From Chitinophagaceae bacterium (lineage in GTDB: Bacteria; Bacteroidota; Bacteroidia; Cytophagales; JASGCU01): DNA of 47,279 nucleotides. A program made the position numbers and the translations under genes. The notes beneath the pieces are model-generated. The model did no database searches. It saw only the letters and a program-made list of their open reading frames with translations, and was not told where the DNA came from. The stretch covers positions 3,667 through 50,945 of the forward strand of contig JASGCU010000008.1 of assembly GCA_030053935.1 (NCBI GenBank). Direction: 5' to 3'. Shown in pieces: positions 34,308-42,929 of this stretch (its first letter is position 1; each line of letters begins with the position of its first letter).

Positions 34308-36536
34308 ATGCAATTATTTTTTTTTGTTTTTATACCAACATTCCTTTTTTTGTACACCGCATTGGGACAATCACAAACCTCCGCAATAGGAGAATGGCAA
34401 ACACATTACGACTTTAATCAATCTATCCATATAGAATACTCCCATAATCAAATAATAAGTAATGCATACCACGGTATCATTCTGTATGACGTGCTTTCTC
34501 AAAAAACAAACAATATCACAAAAAAAAATGGACTATCAGACTCTTATATAACATCTATCAACGTTTTGGATAATGTTCTTATTATAGGGTATGAAAGCGG
34601 AAACGTAGATTTTTTTTATACTCAACAAAATATTGAGAATTTTAGGGCTATTTTTGATTACCAAACCGAACCTTCAAAAAAAATAAATAGTATTTTTACA
34701 AACGAAACGTCTCTCTATTTTGCAACAGATTTTGGAATGGTAGAAATAGATAGAAAAACCCATGGATTAAAAAACACTTATAAAGAACTGGGAGAAAAAG
34801 GAGAAAAAATACCCGTACTGGCAGGAACTGTCCACTCAGATACTCTCTACCTTATTACTAACGAAGGACTCATATCTGCCTCTCTCAAAGATGGCTCCAA
34901 TCCTTTAGATTACAGGGTATGGAAACGAAACCCTGCTATGAAAAAAAAATTCCATTCTCTCACTATTTTTGATAATAAAATATATGTGGCAGGTGATACC
35001 ATAGGAGTTTTTTTCTATCAAAATGGAATAAATTGGAAAAAAGAACCTCGTTTTCCTAACACCATACAATTTCTCAAAACAACCGAAAACCTTTTATTTG
35101 CGGGAGCATACAATACTTATTATACCATCAACAAACAAAATGAATTATCCGTAAATACTATACAAGAAGATACTATAAAAGATATTGTAGAGGTCAATCG
35201 AAAGATTTTTTTTTCCTCCCCCTCAAATGGATTAACTGCAATAACAGAAAACAATACAAACGCTTTTGTATCTCAAAGAACTATCTTACCAAATATATGG
35301 AAATTTCATATTTCTGAAACAGGAACATTATTTTCTGTAAACGGTGCTTACAATGACGATATCCAACCTACCAATACACATGGGAAATTCTCCATTTTTG
35401 AAAATGGAAAATGGACATATTATGATTCTACTCTCACTACATTACCAAAAAATATTATACAAGTGACCGAAAATCAAGTCACAGGGGAAAGATGGATTTT
35501 TTCATTTCAAAAAGGGATATACGAAATCAAAAATGCTCAAGTATATCCCATTGTCATACCCGAAAATATCAAAAATCCCAATACACACCTAGCTATAACC
35601 TCTGCTATTGTAGATTCTTACGGCAATTGGATAATATCTACGTATGAAAACAATATCTATATAAAACGAGATACAAAAAAACAGTGGAGTGTTCTCAATT
35701 TTTTACCAAATGATAACATACACTCTGAAAAAATGTTGCTCTCTAAAAACGGATATATATGGGGAATAAACACATCTCGAATTATAGCTATAGATATAGA
35801 AAACCAAAGATCTCGTACATTTAAAAATAACACTCATATAGAATTGCCAAAATACGGCATACAAGACATAGCATTAGATGAAAACAATACTAACAGATAC
35901 AAAAACAAAATATACATAGTCGCCTCCCAAAAACTTCTCGCCGCTTCGGATATAGAGAGTGTATTTGAAAATACACCTATTTCTTTTACACCTGCTTCAT
36001 GGAACAATACAATAGAAATAGATCAATTTTCTACATATTCCATAGCAATAGACGCAGGCAATAAAAAATGGATAGGCACAGAAAACGGTGTATACCTTAT
36101 AGATGAAAACAATAGAGAGCAATTTTTACATTTTCAAACCACCAATTCTCCTCTTCTATCAAATAATGTATCTCAAATAGAAATAAATAATAACACAGGA
36201 GAAGTATTTTTTCTTTGCGATGGTCGTCTTGCGTCATACCGATCCGATGCTATAAGTCCCCAAAAAATACTTTCCAGTGTAAAAATATTTCCTAATCCCG
36301 TTCCTCCTCATTTCGAAGGAGTAGTAAGCATATCAAACCTCACAGAATCTGCTACCATCAAAATTACAGATAATACCGGGCGTTTGATATATGAAACTAT
36401 ATCCATAGGAGGTAATGTTTCTTGGAATAGAAAAGATATACAGAATAATACCGTAAAACCAGGGGTATATTTTGTATTCGTATCCTCACAAGATGAGAGT
36501 ACCGTACTCGTTGGCAAAATTGCTGTTATAGAATGA
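34308..36536 (+). CDS. porZ: PorZ-like type IX secretion protein with C-terminal sorting domain
   Basis: 742 residues. A signal peptide (to about 20, ending ALGQ) is followed by IGEWQTHYDFNQ, then beta-propeller repeats of the two-component-regulator type (NGLSDSYITSI, IIGYESGNVDFFY, WIGTENGVYLID) over about 25-650. The C-terminal sorting domain is from about 655, with SVKIFPNPVPP and a closing GVYFVFVSSQDESTVLVGKI. PorZ is a surface component of the type IX attachment complex that delivers anionic LPS to the sortase-like PorU. The four-bp gap to the regulator suggests joint transcription. A run of nine T spans codons 3-6. Confidence 0.82.
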   Translation: MQLFFFVFIPTFLFLYTALGQSQTSAIGEWQTHYDFNQSIHIEYSHNQIISNAYHGIILYDVLSQKTNNITKKNGLSDSYITSINVLDNVLIIGYESGNVDFFYTQQNIENFRAIFDYQTEPSKKINSIFTNETSLYFATDFGMVEIDRKTHGLKNTYKELGEKGEKIPVLAGTVHSDTLYLITNEGLISASLKDGSNPLDYRVWKRNPAMKKKFHSLTIFDNKIYVAGDTIGVFFYQNGINWKKEPRFPNTIQFLKTTENLLFAGAYNTYYTINKQNELSVNTIQEDTIKDIVEVNRKIFFSSPSNGLTAITENNTNAFVSQRTILPNIWKFHISETGTLFSVNGAYNDDIQPTNTHGKFSIFENGKWTYYDSTLTTLPKNIIQVTENQVTGERWIFSFQKGIYEIKNAQVYPIVIPENIKNPNTHLAITSAIVDSYGNWIISTYENNIYIKRDTKKQWSVLNFLPNDNIHSEKMLLSKNGYIWGINTSRIIAIDIENQRSRTFKNNTHIELPKYGIQDIALDENNTNRYKNKIYIVASQKLLAASDIESVFENTPISFTPASWNNTIEIDQFSTYSIAIDAGNKKWIGTENGVYLIDENNREQFLHFQTTNSPLLSNNVSQIEINNNTGEVFFLCDGRLASYRSDAISPQKILSSVKIFPNPVPPHFEGVVSISNLTESATIKITDNTGRLIYETISIGGNVSWNRKDIQNNTVKPGVYFVFVSSQDESTVLVGKIAVIE

Positions 36537-36571
36537 ATATTTTAATACAAAAACGAAACAATAAATAACGA

Positions 36572-37225
36572 TTATTTTCCATTTTGTAATTGTGAATAAT
36601 ACAGACAAATATCTTTTATACCACATTCATTACATTTAGGTTTTCGAGCAATGCAAGTATATCTACCATGTAAAATAAGCCAATGATGTGCTTGAGCAAG
36701 ATGCTCCACAGGAATATTGTTTACCAATTCTTTTTCTATCTGTAAGGGATTGCGAGCATTCGAAGAAACCAGACCTATTCTATGAGACAACCGAAGTATA
36801 TGAGTATCCACTGCCATGGTCGGCTCATCAAATAAGACAGACAAAATAACATTGGCAGTTTTCCTTCCCACCCCCGGCAACATCTCTAAAAGCTCTCTTG
36901 TCCTCGGTATTTCCCCTTGAAACTTTTCTACTAATATTTTACTCAAATCTCGTATGTGCTTTGTCTTGTTATGAGGATACGAAACACTCCTTATATACGG
37001 AAAAATATCATCATACGAAGCCATAGATAACGATTTCGCAGACGGATAAGCACGAAATAACGCAGGAACTACCTGATTTATACGCTTATCAGTGCATTGG
37101 GCACTGAGCACTACGGCTATGAGCAGTTCAAAACCATTAGTATACCTCAATTCTGTAGTCGCATTTGGCATAACATCCTTAAAATACTCACAAAATAAGG
37201 AGCATCGCTCTTGTTCATTCAACAT
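36572..37225 (-). CDS. nth: Endonuclease III
   Basis: 217 residues, base-excision repair DNA glycosylase/AP lyase for oxidised pyrimidines. The helix-hairpin-helix LPGVGRKTANVIL is at 116-128 with catalytic Lys122, Asp140 sits in VDTHILRLS, and the 4Fe-4S loop carries Cys191, Cys198, Cys201 and Cys207 in the usual C-x6-C-x2-C-x5-C spacing. YPHNKTKHI (83-91) is also typical. Convergent with porZ across 35 bp, with no obvious terminator. Confidence 0.96.
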   Translation of the reverse strand: MLNEQERCSLFCEYFKDVMPNATTELRYTNGFELLIAVVLSAQCTDKRINQVVPALFRAYPSAKSLSMASYDDIFPYIRSVSYPHNKTKHIRDLSKILVEKFQGEIPRTRELLEMLPGVGRKTANVILSVLFDEPTMAVDTHILRLSHRIGLVSSNARNPLQIEKELVNNIPVEHLAQAHHWLILHGRYTCIARKPKCNECGIKDICLYYSQLQNGK

Positions 37226-37309
37226 GGTTGGTTATTTATTTTTTTTGAGACGCTATTGTATTCTGTGTAACCTTGTGATGACTCATATGAGACAAAATAA
37301 AAAATATAT

Positions 37310-38662
37310 TTAAACAGATTCTCCGAGTAAAGTAGCGGTAGTACAACTTTTTATAAGAACATCTACATATTCACCTTTTATAAATTGTTTTTTAGGAAAA
37401 ACAACAACCTTATTTGCAGAAGTTCTTCCTTGTAAATACTCCTCAGATTTTTTAGAAGTACCTTCTACCAATACTTTTTCTGTCTTCCCTATTTCTTTTT
37501 TATTTTGTTCTAAAGAAATTTCATTCTGCTTCTGAATTATCTCTTGCAATCTTCTTTTTTTTATATCCAAAGGAATATCATCAGCATATTTTCTTGCAGC
37601 TAAAGTATTAGGTCTTTCAGAATAATAAAACATATATGAAAAATCGTATTTCACTATGTCCATAAGGGAAAGGGTTTCTCCATGCTCTGCTTCTGTCTCC
37701 GAGCAAAAACCTGTTATCATATCGGAAGAGATACCACATGCATCCCCTAAAATATGCTTAATAGATGCTATTCTTTCCAAATACCACTCCCTATTATAAG
37801 TTCTATTCATAAGGTTTAAGATGCGAGAACTTCCGCTCTGCACGGGTAGATGTATGTGTTTGCAAATATTTTCATATCTCCTCATAGTATGGAGCACCTC
37901 GTTTGTTATGTCTTTTGGATGAGATGTAGAAAATCTTACTCGGAGCAATGGATGTATTTGTGCTACCATTTCTAAAAGATGTGTAAAATTCACCTGAGCA
38001 GATCCATCATTTGTTTGCATGTCGGTGATCTCTGGTTCCCATTTATAAGAATCCACATTTTGACCCAAAAGGGTCACCTCTCTATATCCGTTTATAAAAA
38101 GCTTTTTCGCTTCTTGAATAATAGAATCGGGGTCTCTACTTCTTTCTCGCCCACGAGTAAAAGGAACAACACAGAACGAACACATATTATCACAGCCACG
38201 CATAATAGAAATAAACGCCGTCACTCCATTTGACCCCAAACGAACAGGTTCTATATCAGAATACGTCTCCTCGCGGGACAATAATGTATTTATACTTTTA
38301 TTCCCTTCACTCGCTTCTTTTATCAGAGAAGGCAATGTTCTATACGCATCGGGTCCCACCACAATATCTACAATCTTTTCTTCTTCCAAAAGTTTCGTTT
38401 TTAATCTTTCTGCCATACAACCAAGCATTCCAATGAGAAGCTCAGGGTTACGTCTTTTAAGTGGATGGAAATGAAGCAACCTATTTCTCACAGTTTGCTC
38501 GGCTTTCTCTCTAATAGAGCAAGTATTCAACAGAATAAGATCAGCATTTTGAAAATCCGAAACAGGTTCATACCCTTCTTTTGTCAATAAGGAAACCACT
38601 ATTTCACTATCAGAGAAATTCATTTGGCACCCGTAGCTTTCTATATACAGTTTTTTGTTCAT
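37310..38662 (-). CDS. miaB: tRNA-2-methylthio-N6-dimethylallyladenosine synthase
   Basis: 450 residues from the ATG at 38662. The frame is open for 27 further codons, but Met at 38662 ([15 protein letters not shown]) is the standard MiaB opening; the Met four codons upstream is an alternative. MiaB methylthiolates i6A37 of tRNAs. The N-terminal cluster cysteines are Cys12, Cys48 and Cys82. The radical-SAM cluster C-x3-C-x2-C is at Cys157, Cys161 and Cys164 ([19 protein letters not shown]). A C-terminal TRAM domain lies around 385-445. Confidence 0.96.
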   Translation of the reverse strand: MNKKLYIESYGCQMNFSDSEIVVSLLTKEGYEPVSDFQNADLILLNTCSIREKAEQTVRNRLLHFHPLKRRNPELLIGMLGCMAERLKTKLLEEEKIVDIVVGPDAYRTLPSLIKEASEGNKSINTLLSREETYSDIEPVRLGSNGVTAFISIMRGCDNMCSFCVVPFTRGRERSRDPDSIIQEAKKLFINGYREVTLLGQNVDSYKWEPEITDMQTNDGSAQVNFTHLLEMVAQIHPLLRVRFSTSHPKDITNEVLHTMRRYENICKHIHLPVQSGSSRILNLMNRTYNREWYLERIASIKHILGDACGISSDMITGFCSETEAEHGETLSLMDIVKYDFSYMFYYSERPNTLAARKYADDIPLDIKKRRLQEIIQKQNEISLEQNKKEIGKTEKVLVEGTSKKSEEYLQGRTSANKVVVFPKKQFIKGEYVDVLIKSCTTATLLGESV

Positions 38663-38794
38663 TTTTACATACATAAGAAAATAATATTGGTAATGGTATT
38701 GATTGTCTTTTTCCGCAATATAAAAAACATTCCCAAAATACAATAATTATCCCACTTTATGCAAAAATATAATAAAAATAAGTGCATAGTAAGG

Positions 38795-38857
38795 CAAAAG
38801 ATATTAATCTTCAGGGAAAAGATATCAATCTTTAGGAAGAAGATGTATTCATTTTTA
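38795..38857. repeat. Degenerate 21-bp tandem repeat, three units
   Basis: Unit 1 CAAAAGATATTAATCTTCAG(G), unit 2 GAAAAGATATCAATCTTTAG(G), and a weaker unit 3 starting AAGAAGATGTATTCA. Units 1 and 2 match at 18 of 21 positions; unit 3 is more diverged. The function is unknown. It lies about 130 bp upstream of the miaB start. Confidence 0.5.
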
Positions 38858-38869
38858 AAATAGATTAAA

Positions 38870-39009
38870 AAATATGAAAGGATTTTGAATTTGAATCTGT
38901 ATCCGATTCGCTTTGGAAAGTTTTTTTTGTCCGAGATATCTTTTTTTTATTTCTCAAAAAAATAAATGATAATGAAAAAATGAAATAAAAAACAGAAAAA
39001 ATGAAAAAT
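38870..39009. repeat. D repeat, copy 1
   Basis: The core at about 38871-38920 (AATATGAAAGGATTTTGAAT, then TTGAATCTGTATCCGATTCG, then CTTTGGAAAG) matches the core at 47119-47168 with few differences. Similar A-rich tails ending in AAAAATGAAAAA follow in both copies. Total length is about 140-160 bp. Non-coding. Confidence 0.45.
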
Positions 39010-39029
39010 AATATGATAATATTCTTAAG

Positions 39030-39123
39030 AGGGGTCCTAAAAATTCAAATCCTAAAAACTGTGTCCCTTAAAAATCAATAGTTACAAACATTTTTTTGAA
39101 GAAATCAATTTTTAGAACCCACC
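39030..39123. repeat. 94-bp MITE-like (A) repeat, copy 2
   Basis: Begins AGGGGTCCTAAAAATTCAA and ends ATCAATTTTTAGAACCCACC, so terminal inverted repeats of about 15-17 bp are clear. It aligns over its full length with the copy at 12987-13080, and each is 94 bp. Non-coding. Confidence 0.6.
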
Positions 39124-39233
39124 TGTAATACAACATTACGAAAGATTTGATCCAAAAAATCATTTGCGCAGTATCAGTATCCTCTATTGATGAGAGTGTA
39201 TAAAAACTCTTGTAAAAGTAATAGAAAAAGAAT

Positions 39234-40196
39234 TTAATGCTTATATAACGAACTTATAGAAAGGTTATGAGCCACATTATGTATCGCTTTTGCAAAGATA
39301 TCTGCTACGGAAAAAACTTGTATTTTAGGAGATGGTTTTTTGAGAGGAACGGTATCCGTTACTATAAGTTCTTCAATTTCACTTTGTTCTATTTTCTCGT
39401 AAGCATCGGCTGAAGAGAGAATTGCGTGAGTGCAGATAGCACGAATGCTTTTGGATCCTTTCTTTTTAATAATAGAAGCGGCAGCGCAAAGTGTAGAACC
39501 CGTATCTATAATATCATCTACGATGATTATGTTTTTTCCTTTTACCTCACCGATGACTTGCATAGAATGGACTTCATTTGCTTTTATTCTTTGTTTATCA
39601 CAAATAACCATATCCGCCTGAAAATAATTTGCATAACTTCTATTACGTGTTACTCCTCCCATATCGGGCGAGACAAACACAAAATTTTCTAAACCTTTGG
39701 TTTTTTGCAGAGATTCTATATAAGGAATAAAAACACCATTGCTATCCAAATGGTCTACAGGAATGTTAAAAAATCCCTGTATTTGCCCTGAATGGAGATC
39801 CATTGTCATAATTCTGTGTGAACCGGCACAAGAAAGGATGTCAGCCATGAGTTTTGCGGCTATAGAAACTCTTGGTTCTTCTTTTCTATCTTGTCTCGCA
39901 TATCCAAAATATGGTATAACTACATTTATACAACGGGCGCTGGCTCTTTTAGCCGCATCTATCATAAAAAGTAGTTCCATAATATTATCAGATGGCGGAC
40001 AAGTAGATTGGACTAAAAAGATGTCGCATCCACGAATAGATTCATTGTAAGTAAAGCTCATTTCCCCATCGCTAAATCTTTTAAGGGAGTATTTCCCCAA
40101 AGATTGCCCATACGCCGCTCCAATTTTTTTTCCTAAATCTAAGGAATTATTACCTGCAAAAATTCCTATAGACGTTTTTTCTTTTTCTAATACCAT
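39234..40196 (-). CDS. prs: Ribose-phosphate pyrophosphokinase
   Basis: 320 residues, full length. It makes PRPP from ribose-5-phosphate and ATP for nucleotide, His and Trp synthesis. KRFSDGEMSF (39-48) is the N-terminal signature, YFGYARQDRKEEPRVSIAAKL (96-116) the flexible ATP region, TMDLHSGQIQGFF (131-143) the metal/ATP site, and the PRPP loop IIVDDIIDTGST is at 224-235. Class I enzyme. Single gene. Confidence 0.97.
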   Translation of the reverse strand: MVLEKEKTSIGIFAGNNSLDLGKKIGAAYGQSLGKYSLKRFSDGEMSFTYNESIRGCDIFLVQSTCPPSDNIMELLFMIDAAKRASARCINVVIPYFGYARQDRKEEPRVSIAAKLMADILSCAGSHRIMTMDLHSGQIQGFFNIPVDHLDSNGVFIPYIESLQKTKGLENFVFVSPDMGGVTRNRSYANYFQADMVICDKQRIKANEVHSMQVIGEVKGKNIIIVDDIIDTGSTLCAAASIIKKKGSKSIRAICTHAILSSADAYEKIEQSEIEELIVTDTVPLKKPSPKIQVFSVADIFAKAIHNVAHNLSISSLYKH

Positions 40197-40346
40197 ATAA
40201 GATGTATATTTTTTGAATACTGTATGCTATTTTATTTTTACACATACATAAATAAATGAATAGTGGTAATCCTTGCATCAAAGTCATAATAGTGATTACA
40301 TGCCAGAATTACTACCAAAATAATAAATAATAGCTTATTACACACT

Positions 40347-40808
40347 TCATAATGAGCAACAACCGCTATTAGGTAAACAAGAAGATGGTGCGGGTTGTTT
40401 CACTTTTTCAAATGTATGAGTACCGCATGAATCTATTGCCATACAAACCGTATTTTTGTTTGTAAGGTTAAATGCTCCGTTATTAAATACAACACCATAT
40501 TTCCCAATTGTTTCGCTTTGGTATTCTATTTCAATTTCGTGGTCTTCTATGCCTAACTTATCTTTTGCAAGGTTAATAATTGTGATAATTTTTTTGGGTT
40601 CTAATCTATGCCAAAAATCTACATTTTCCCAAAGTTGCATTGAAATCACGCTTTCGTTTCTTATAGTTCCCCCACAGTCCATAAATCGTTTATTGATTTG
40701 CCCTACTTCAGTAATATGAAAGTGTTTTGGGACGGGTGTGCCGTCTGGTTTTAAAAAAGTTACTTCTGTAACCGTTGTAAGTTTGTTTTTAAAATCTGAT
40801 AAAAGCAT
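40347..40808 (-). CDS. DUF6428-family protein
   Basis: 153 residues. The segment TFLKPDGTPVPKHFHITEVGQINKRFMDCGG followed by LWENVDFWHRL and IEIEYQSETIGKYGVVF matches Bacteroidota proteins I recall as DUF6428, which often sit beside arsR/arsenate-resistance genes. Here no ars gene is nearby. The protein is Cys-rich at the end (SSCLPNSGCCSL), with other Cys at CGG and SCGTH, suggesting metal or thiol chemistry, which is inference. Cytoplasmic. Divergently oriented to the OmpA/TPR gene. Confidence 0.78.
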   Translation of the reverse strand: MLLSDFKNKLTTVTEVTFLKPDGTPVPKHFHITEVGQINKRFMDCGGTIRNESVISMQLWENVDFWHRLEPKKIITIINLAKDKLGIEDHEIEIEYQSETIGKYGVVFNNGAFNLTNKNTVCMAIDSCGTHTFEKVKQPAPSSCLPNSGCCSL

Positions 40809-41024
40809 ATTGATAATTTTAATTTTTTAATTTTGGAATGGACTCTAATGATTAAAAATAAAATAATAAAAAGTTACGCATAATTATTTGATTTTTCGTT
40901 GAAATAGAAAAAAAAAAACAAAAAAAATATAATTAAAATAAAAATTACAATAATTATTTATTATTGCGTAAAGTTAAAAAATAAATATTAATTTAATAAA
41001 TTAAAATACAAATAAATAAAAATA
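40809..41024. promoter_or_regulatory. Divergent intergenic region with a spaced inverted repeat
   Basis: This 216-bp region separates the divergent DUF6428 and OmpA/TPR genes. TTACGCA at 40874-40880 and TGCGTAA at 40965-40971 are perfect inverted copies about 84 bp apart, each beside AATTATT-type text. They could be paired binding sites for a regulator or simply chance in AT-rich DNA, although the CG core makes chance less likely. Confidence 0.25.
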
Positions 41025-42821
41025 ATGATGCGATTAAAAAAAATTGTTGTATTAGGATTAATAGGGTTATTCTTTACCAGATGTGCGTCTTTAGATTCTA
41101 TGCTGGAAGCAGGAAAAAATAAACAAATATCAGTAAAGCCAAATCCTTTAGAGCTACATGGCGGTAAAGTATCTTTTGATATGTCTGTAATACTGCCACC
41201 TAAGCTCCTTCAAGCAGGAAAAGTATATAGTATAAGAACTTTTTATGATTATGGAAACAAGTCAGATGAACTCCTTCCTTTTGATTTTAAAGTAAGTGAT
41301 TACCCAGGATTAGAGTCCACATCTATTAAAAATTCTAAAAACTATGTTTTTGATTATACTCCTGAAAAAGAATATGGCACTCTTATGATTCAAGCAAGAG
41401 CTATTGATGCTACTAAAACTCCTCAGGCATATAAAGATGAGACGGGAAAAATAAAAATAGCAGATGGTATTATTACAACTCCCCTTTTGGTGCTAACGGA
41501 AATAAATGCCAATTTTGTTCACCATGGTTATAACGACCAAGATGAGTTAATACCTATAAATATAGATTTTTTCTTTGAACAGGGGAAAGCCGATCTCAGA
41601 GTATCAGAAAAAACTGGTGAAAGTGGAAAAAGATTAACAGCATTTATTGCAGAAAAAAATGTTACAAAAACTGTAACTATTATTGGCACACACTCTCCCG
41701 AAGGAACGGAAGCAAAGAACATAAAACTATCCGAAAATAGAGCAAAAGCAATAGAAAAATGGTACCGCGAAAACATGAAAAAATATGATTATAAGGGACT
41801 ATCTGATTCTATAAGATTTATTCTCAAACCAATTAGTTTAGATTGGGCAAATCTAAAAGAAGTATTAAAAACAACAACCCTCTTAGATGAAGCAACAAAA
41901 ACAAGTATAGTAAACATAATAAACGGATATGGAACGTTTGAAGAAAAAGAAAAAGCAATAGAACAACTTCCAAATTACAGATCTGATATATTAGGAAAGA
42001 TATATCCACTACTTCGGACAGCTAAAACAGAAATTCTTACTCTCAAATCTAAAAAGAGTTTACCAACGATTGCAGTAATGTCTAAGCAAATAGCACAAGG
42101 AGCAAATGCAGATTCACTCTCTTATGAAGAACTTTTATACGGAGCACACGTAAACCCAAGTATAGATGAACAAGAACTCATATACAAGGCATCTATAAGT
42201 AAAAAAGACTCATGGGAAGCACATAATAATTTAGGGAGTATTTATCTTTTAAAAGCAAAAGCAGCAACTACACAGGAGGAAAGAAACAACAACATAGAAC
42301 TTGCATTAACTCAGCTAGAGATAGCTAATAAACAAAAACTAAATACACCTGAGATATATACAAATTTTGCCAATATATATTTACTTCAAGGACAGGTTGA
42401 AAAAGCATACGATTTAGTAAATAAAGCATTTGAGGTAACAAACCCAAACGGGCAAGTTCTGAGAAATTTAAATACAATAAAAGGAATACTTGAGATAAAA
42501 TTAGGGATATATGATAAAGCAATAGCGTCTCTTTCACAAGCATCTGAAACAATGGAAACCAAATTTAATAGAGCTTTAGCTCAGCTTTTAAAAGGAGAAA
42601 CTACTAATGCTCAGCATACATTTGCCGATGCACTGAGTTTGAACTATCATAACGCTATCACTTATTACTTAATAGCTATTACTTATGCAAGATTAAATAA
42701 TGAATCCGAACTTATGATAAACCTCAAAAAAGCAATAGAAGAAAATCCCGAATTGAAAGAAAAAGCATTGAAAGATTTAGAGTTTAAAAACTACTCTTCA
42801 TCTCTTCGTAGCACTCTTTAA
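41025..42821 (+). CDS. OmpA-like/TPR outer-membrane protein
   Basis: 598 residues. The N-terminus (KKIVVLGLIGLFFTRCASLDS) looks like a lipoprotein signal with Cys20, but the residue before Cys is Arg, which is unusual for a lipobox. Strand-rich domains follow (about 35-180), then an OmpA-type peptidoglycan-binding region: INIDFFFEQGKADLR at about 180-200 and GTHSPEGTEAKNIKLSENRA at about 220-245. The usual C-terminal half is followed by an inserted helical region, and TPR-like repeats cover about 395-590 (DSWEAHNNLGSIYLLKAKAA). Probably an envelope scaffold linking the outer membrane and wall. Start at 41025 or the next codon. Confidence 0.78.
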   Translation: MMRLKKIVVLGLIGLFFTRCASLDSMLEAGKNKQISVKPNPLELHGGKVSFDMSVILPPKLLQAGKVYSIRTFYDYGNKSDELLPFDFKVSDYPGLESTSIKNSKNYVFDYTPEKEYGTLMIQARAIDATKTPQAYKDETGKIKIADGIITTPLLVLTEINANFVHHGYNDQDELIPINIDFFFEQGKADLRVSEKTGESGKRLTAFIAEKNVTKTVTIIGTHSPEGTEAKNIKLSENRAKAIEKWYRENMKKYDYKGLSDSIRFILKPISLDWANLKEVLKTTTLLDEATKTSIVNIINGYGTFEEKEKAIEQLPNYRSDILGKIYPLLRTAKTEILTLKSKKSLPTIAVMSKQIAQGANADSLSYEELLYGAHVNPSIDEQELIYKASISKKDSWEAHNNLGSIYLLKAKAATTQEERNNNIELALTQLEIANKQKLNTPEIYTNFANIYLLQGQVEKAYDLVNKAFEVTNPNGQVLRNLNTIKGILEIKLGIYDKAIASLSQASETMETKFNRALAQLLKGETTNAQHTFADALSLNYHNAITYYLIAITYARLNNESELMINLKKAIEENPELKEKALKDLEFKNYSSSLRSTL

Positions 42822-42860
42822 TTATTTACTTCTTTCAAAAATTATTTTTTAGAGATTATG

Positions 42861-42899
42861 GAACCCCCTACGAAAAAACAACCTTTTCGTAGGGGGTTC
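42861..42899. terminator. Strong rho-independent terminator hairpin
   Basis: A 16-bp perfect inverted repeat, GAACCCCCTACGAAAA (42861-42876) with TTTTCGTAGGGGGTTC (42884-42899), separated by a 7-base loop. The stem has a run of five G-C pairs near its base and lies 40 bp after the OmpA/TPR stop. The A-rich/T-rich tip makes it readable in both directions. Confidence 0.85.
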
Positions 42900-42929
42900 A
42901 TATTTATAAAAACAATACGTAACAATACT

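Larger units (their letters stand above)
38744..39233. other. 490-bp repeat-rich intergenic region
   Basis: No gene. It contains a 21-bp tandem repeat (38795-38857), copy 1 of the D repeat (38870-39009) and copy 2 of the 94-bp A repeat (39030-39123). It lies between prs and miaB, both on the minus strand, and must hold the miaB promoter at its left end. Confidence 0.55.

Noticed and set aside
34311-34330. Phase-variable poly-T tract at the start of porZ
   Set aside because: Nine T in codons 3-6 could slip, but similar T and A runs are everywhere in this AT-rich window and the porZ frame is intact, so there is no positive sign of phase variation.
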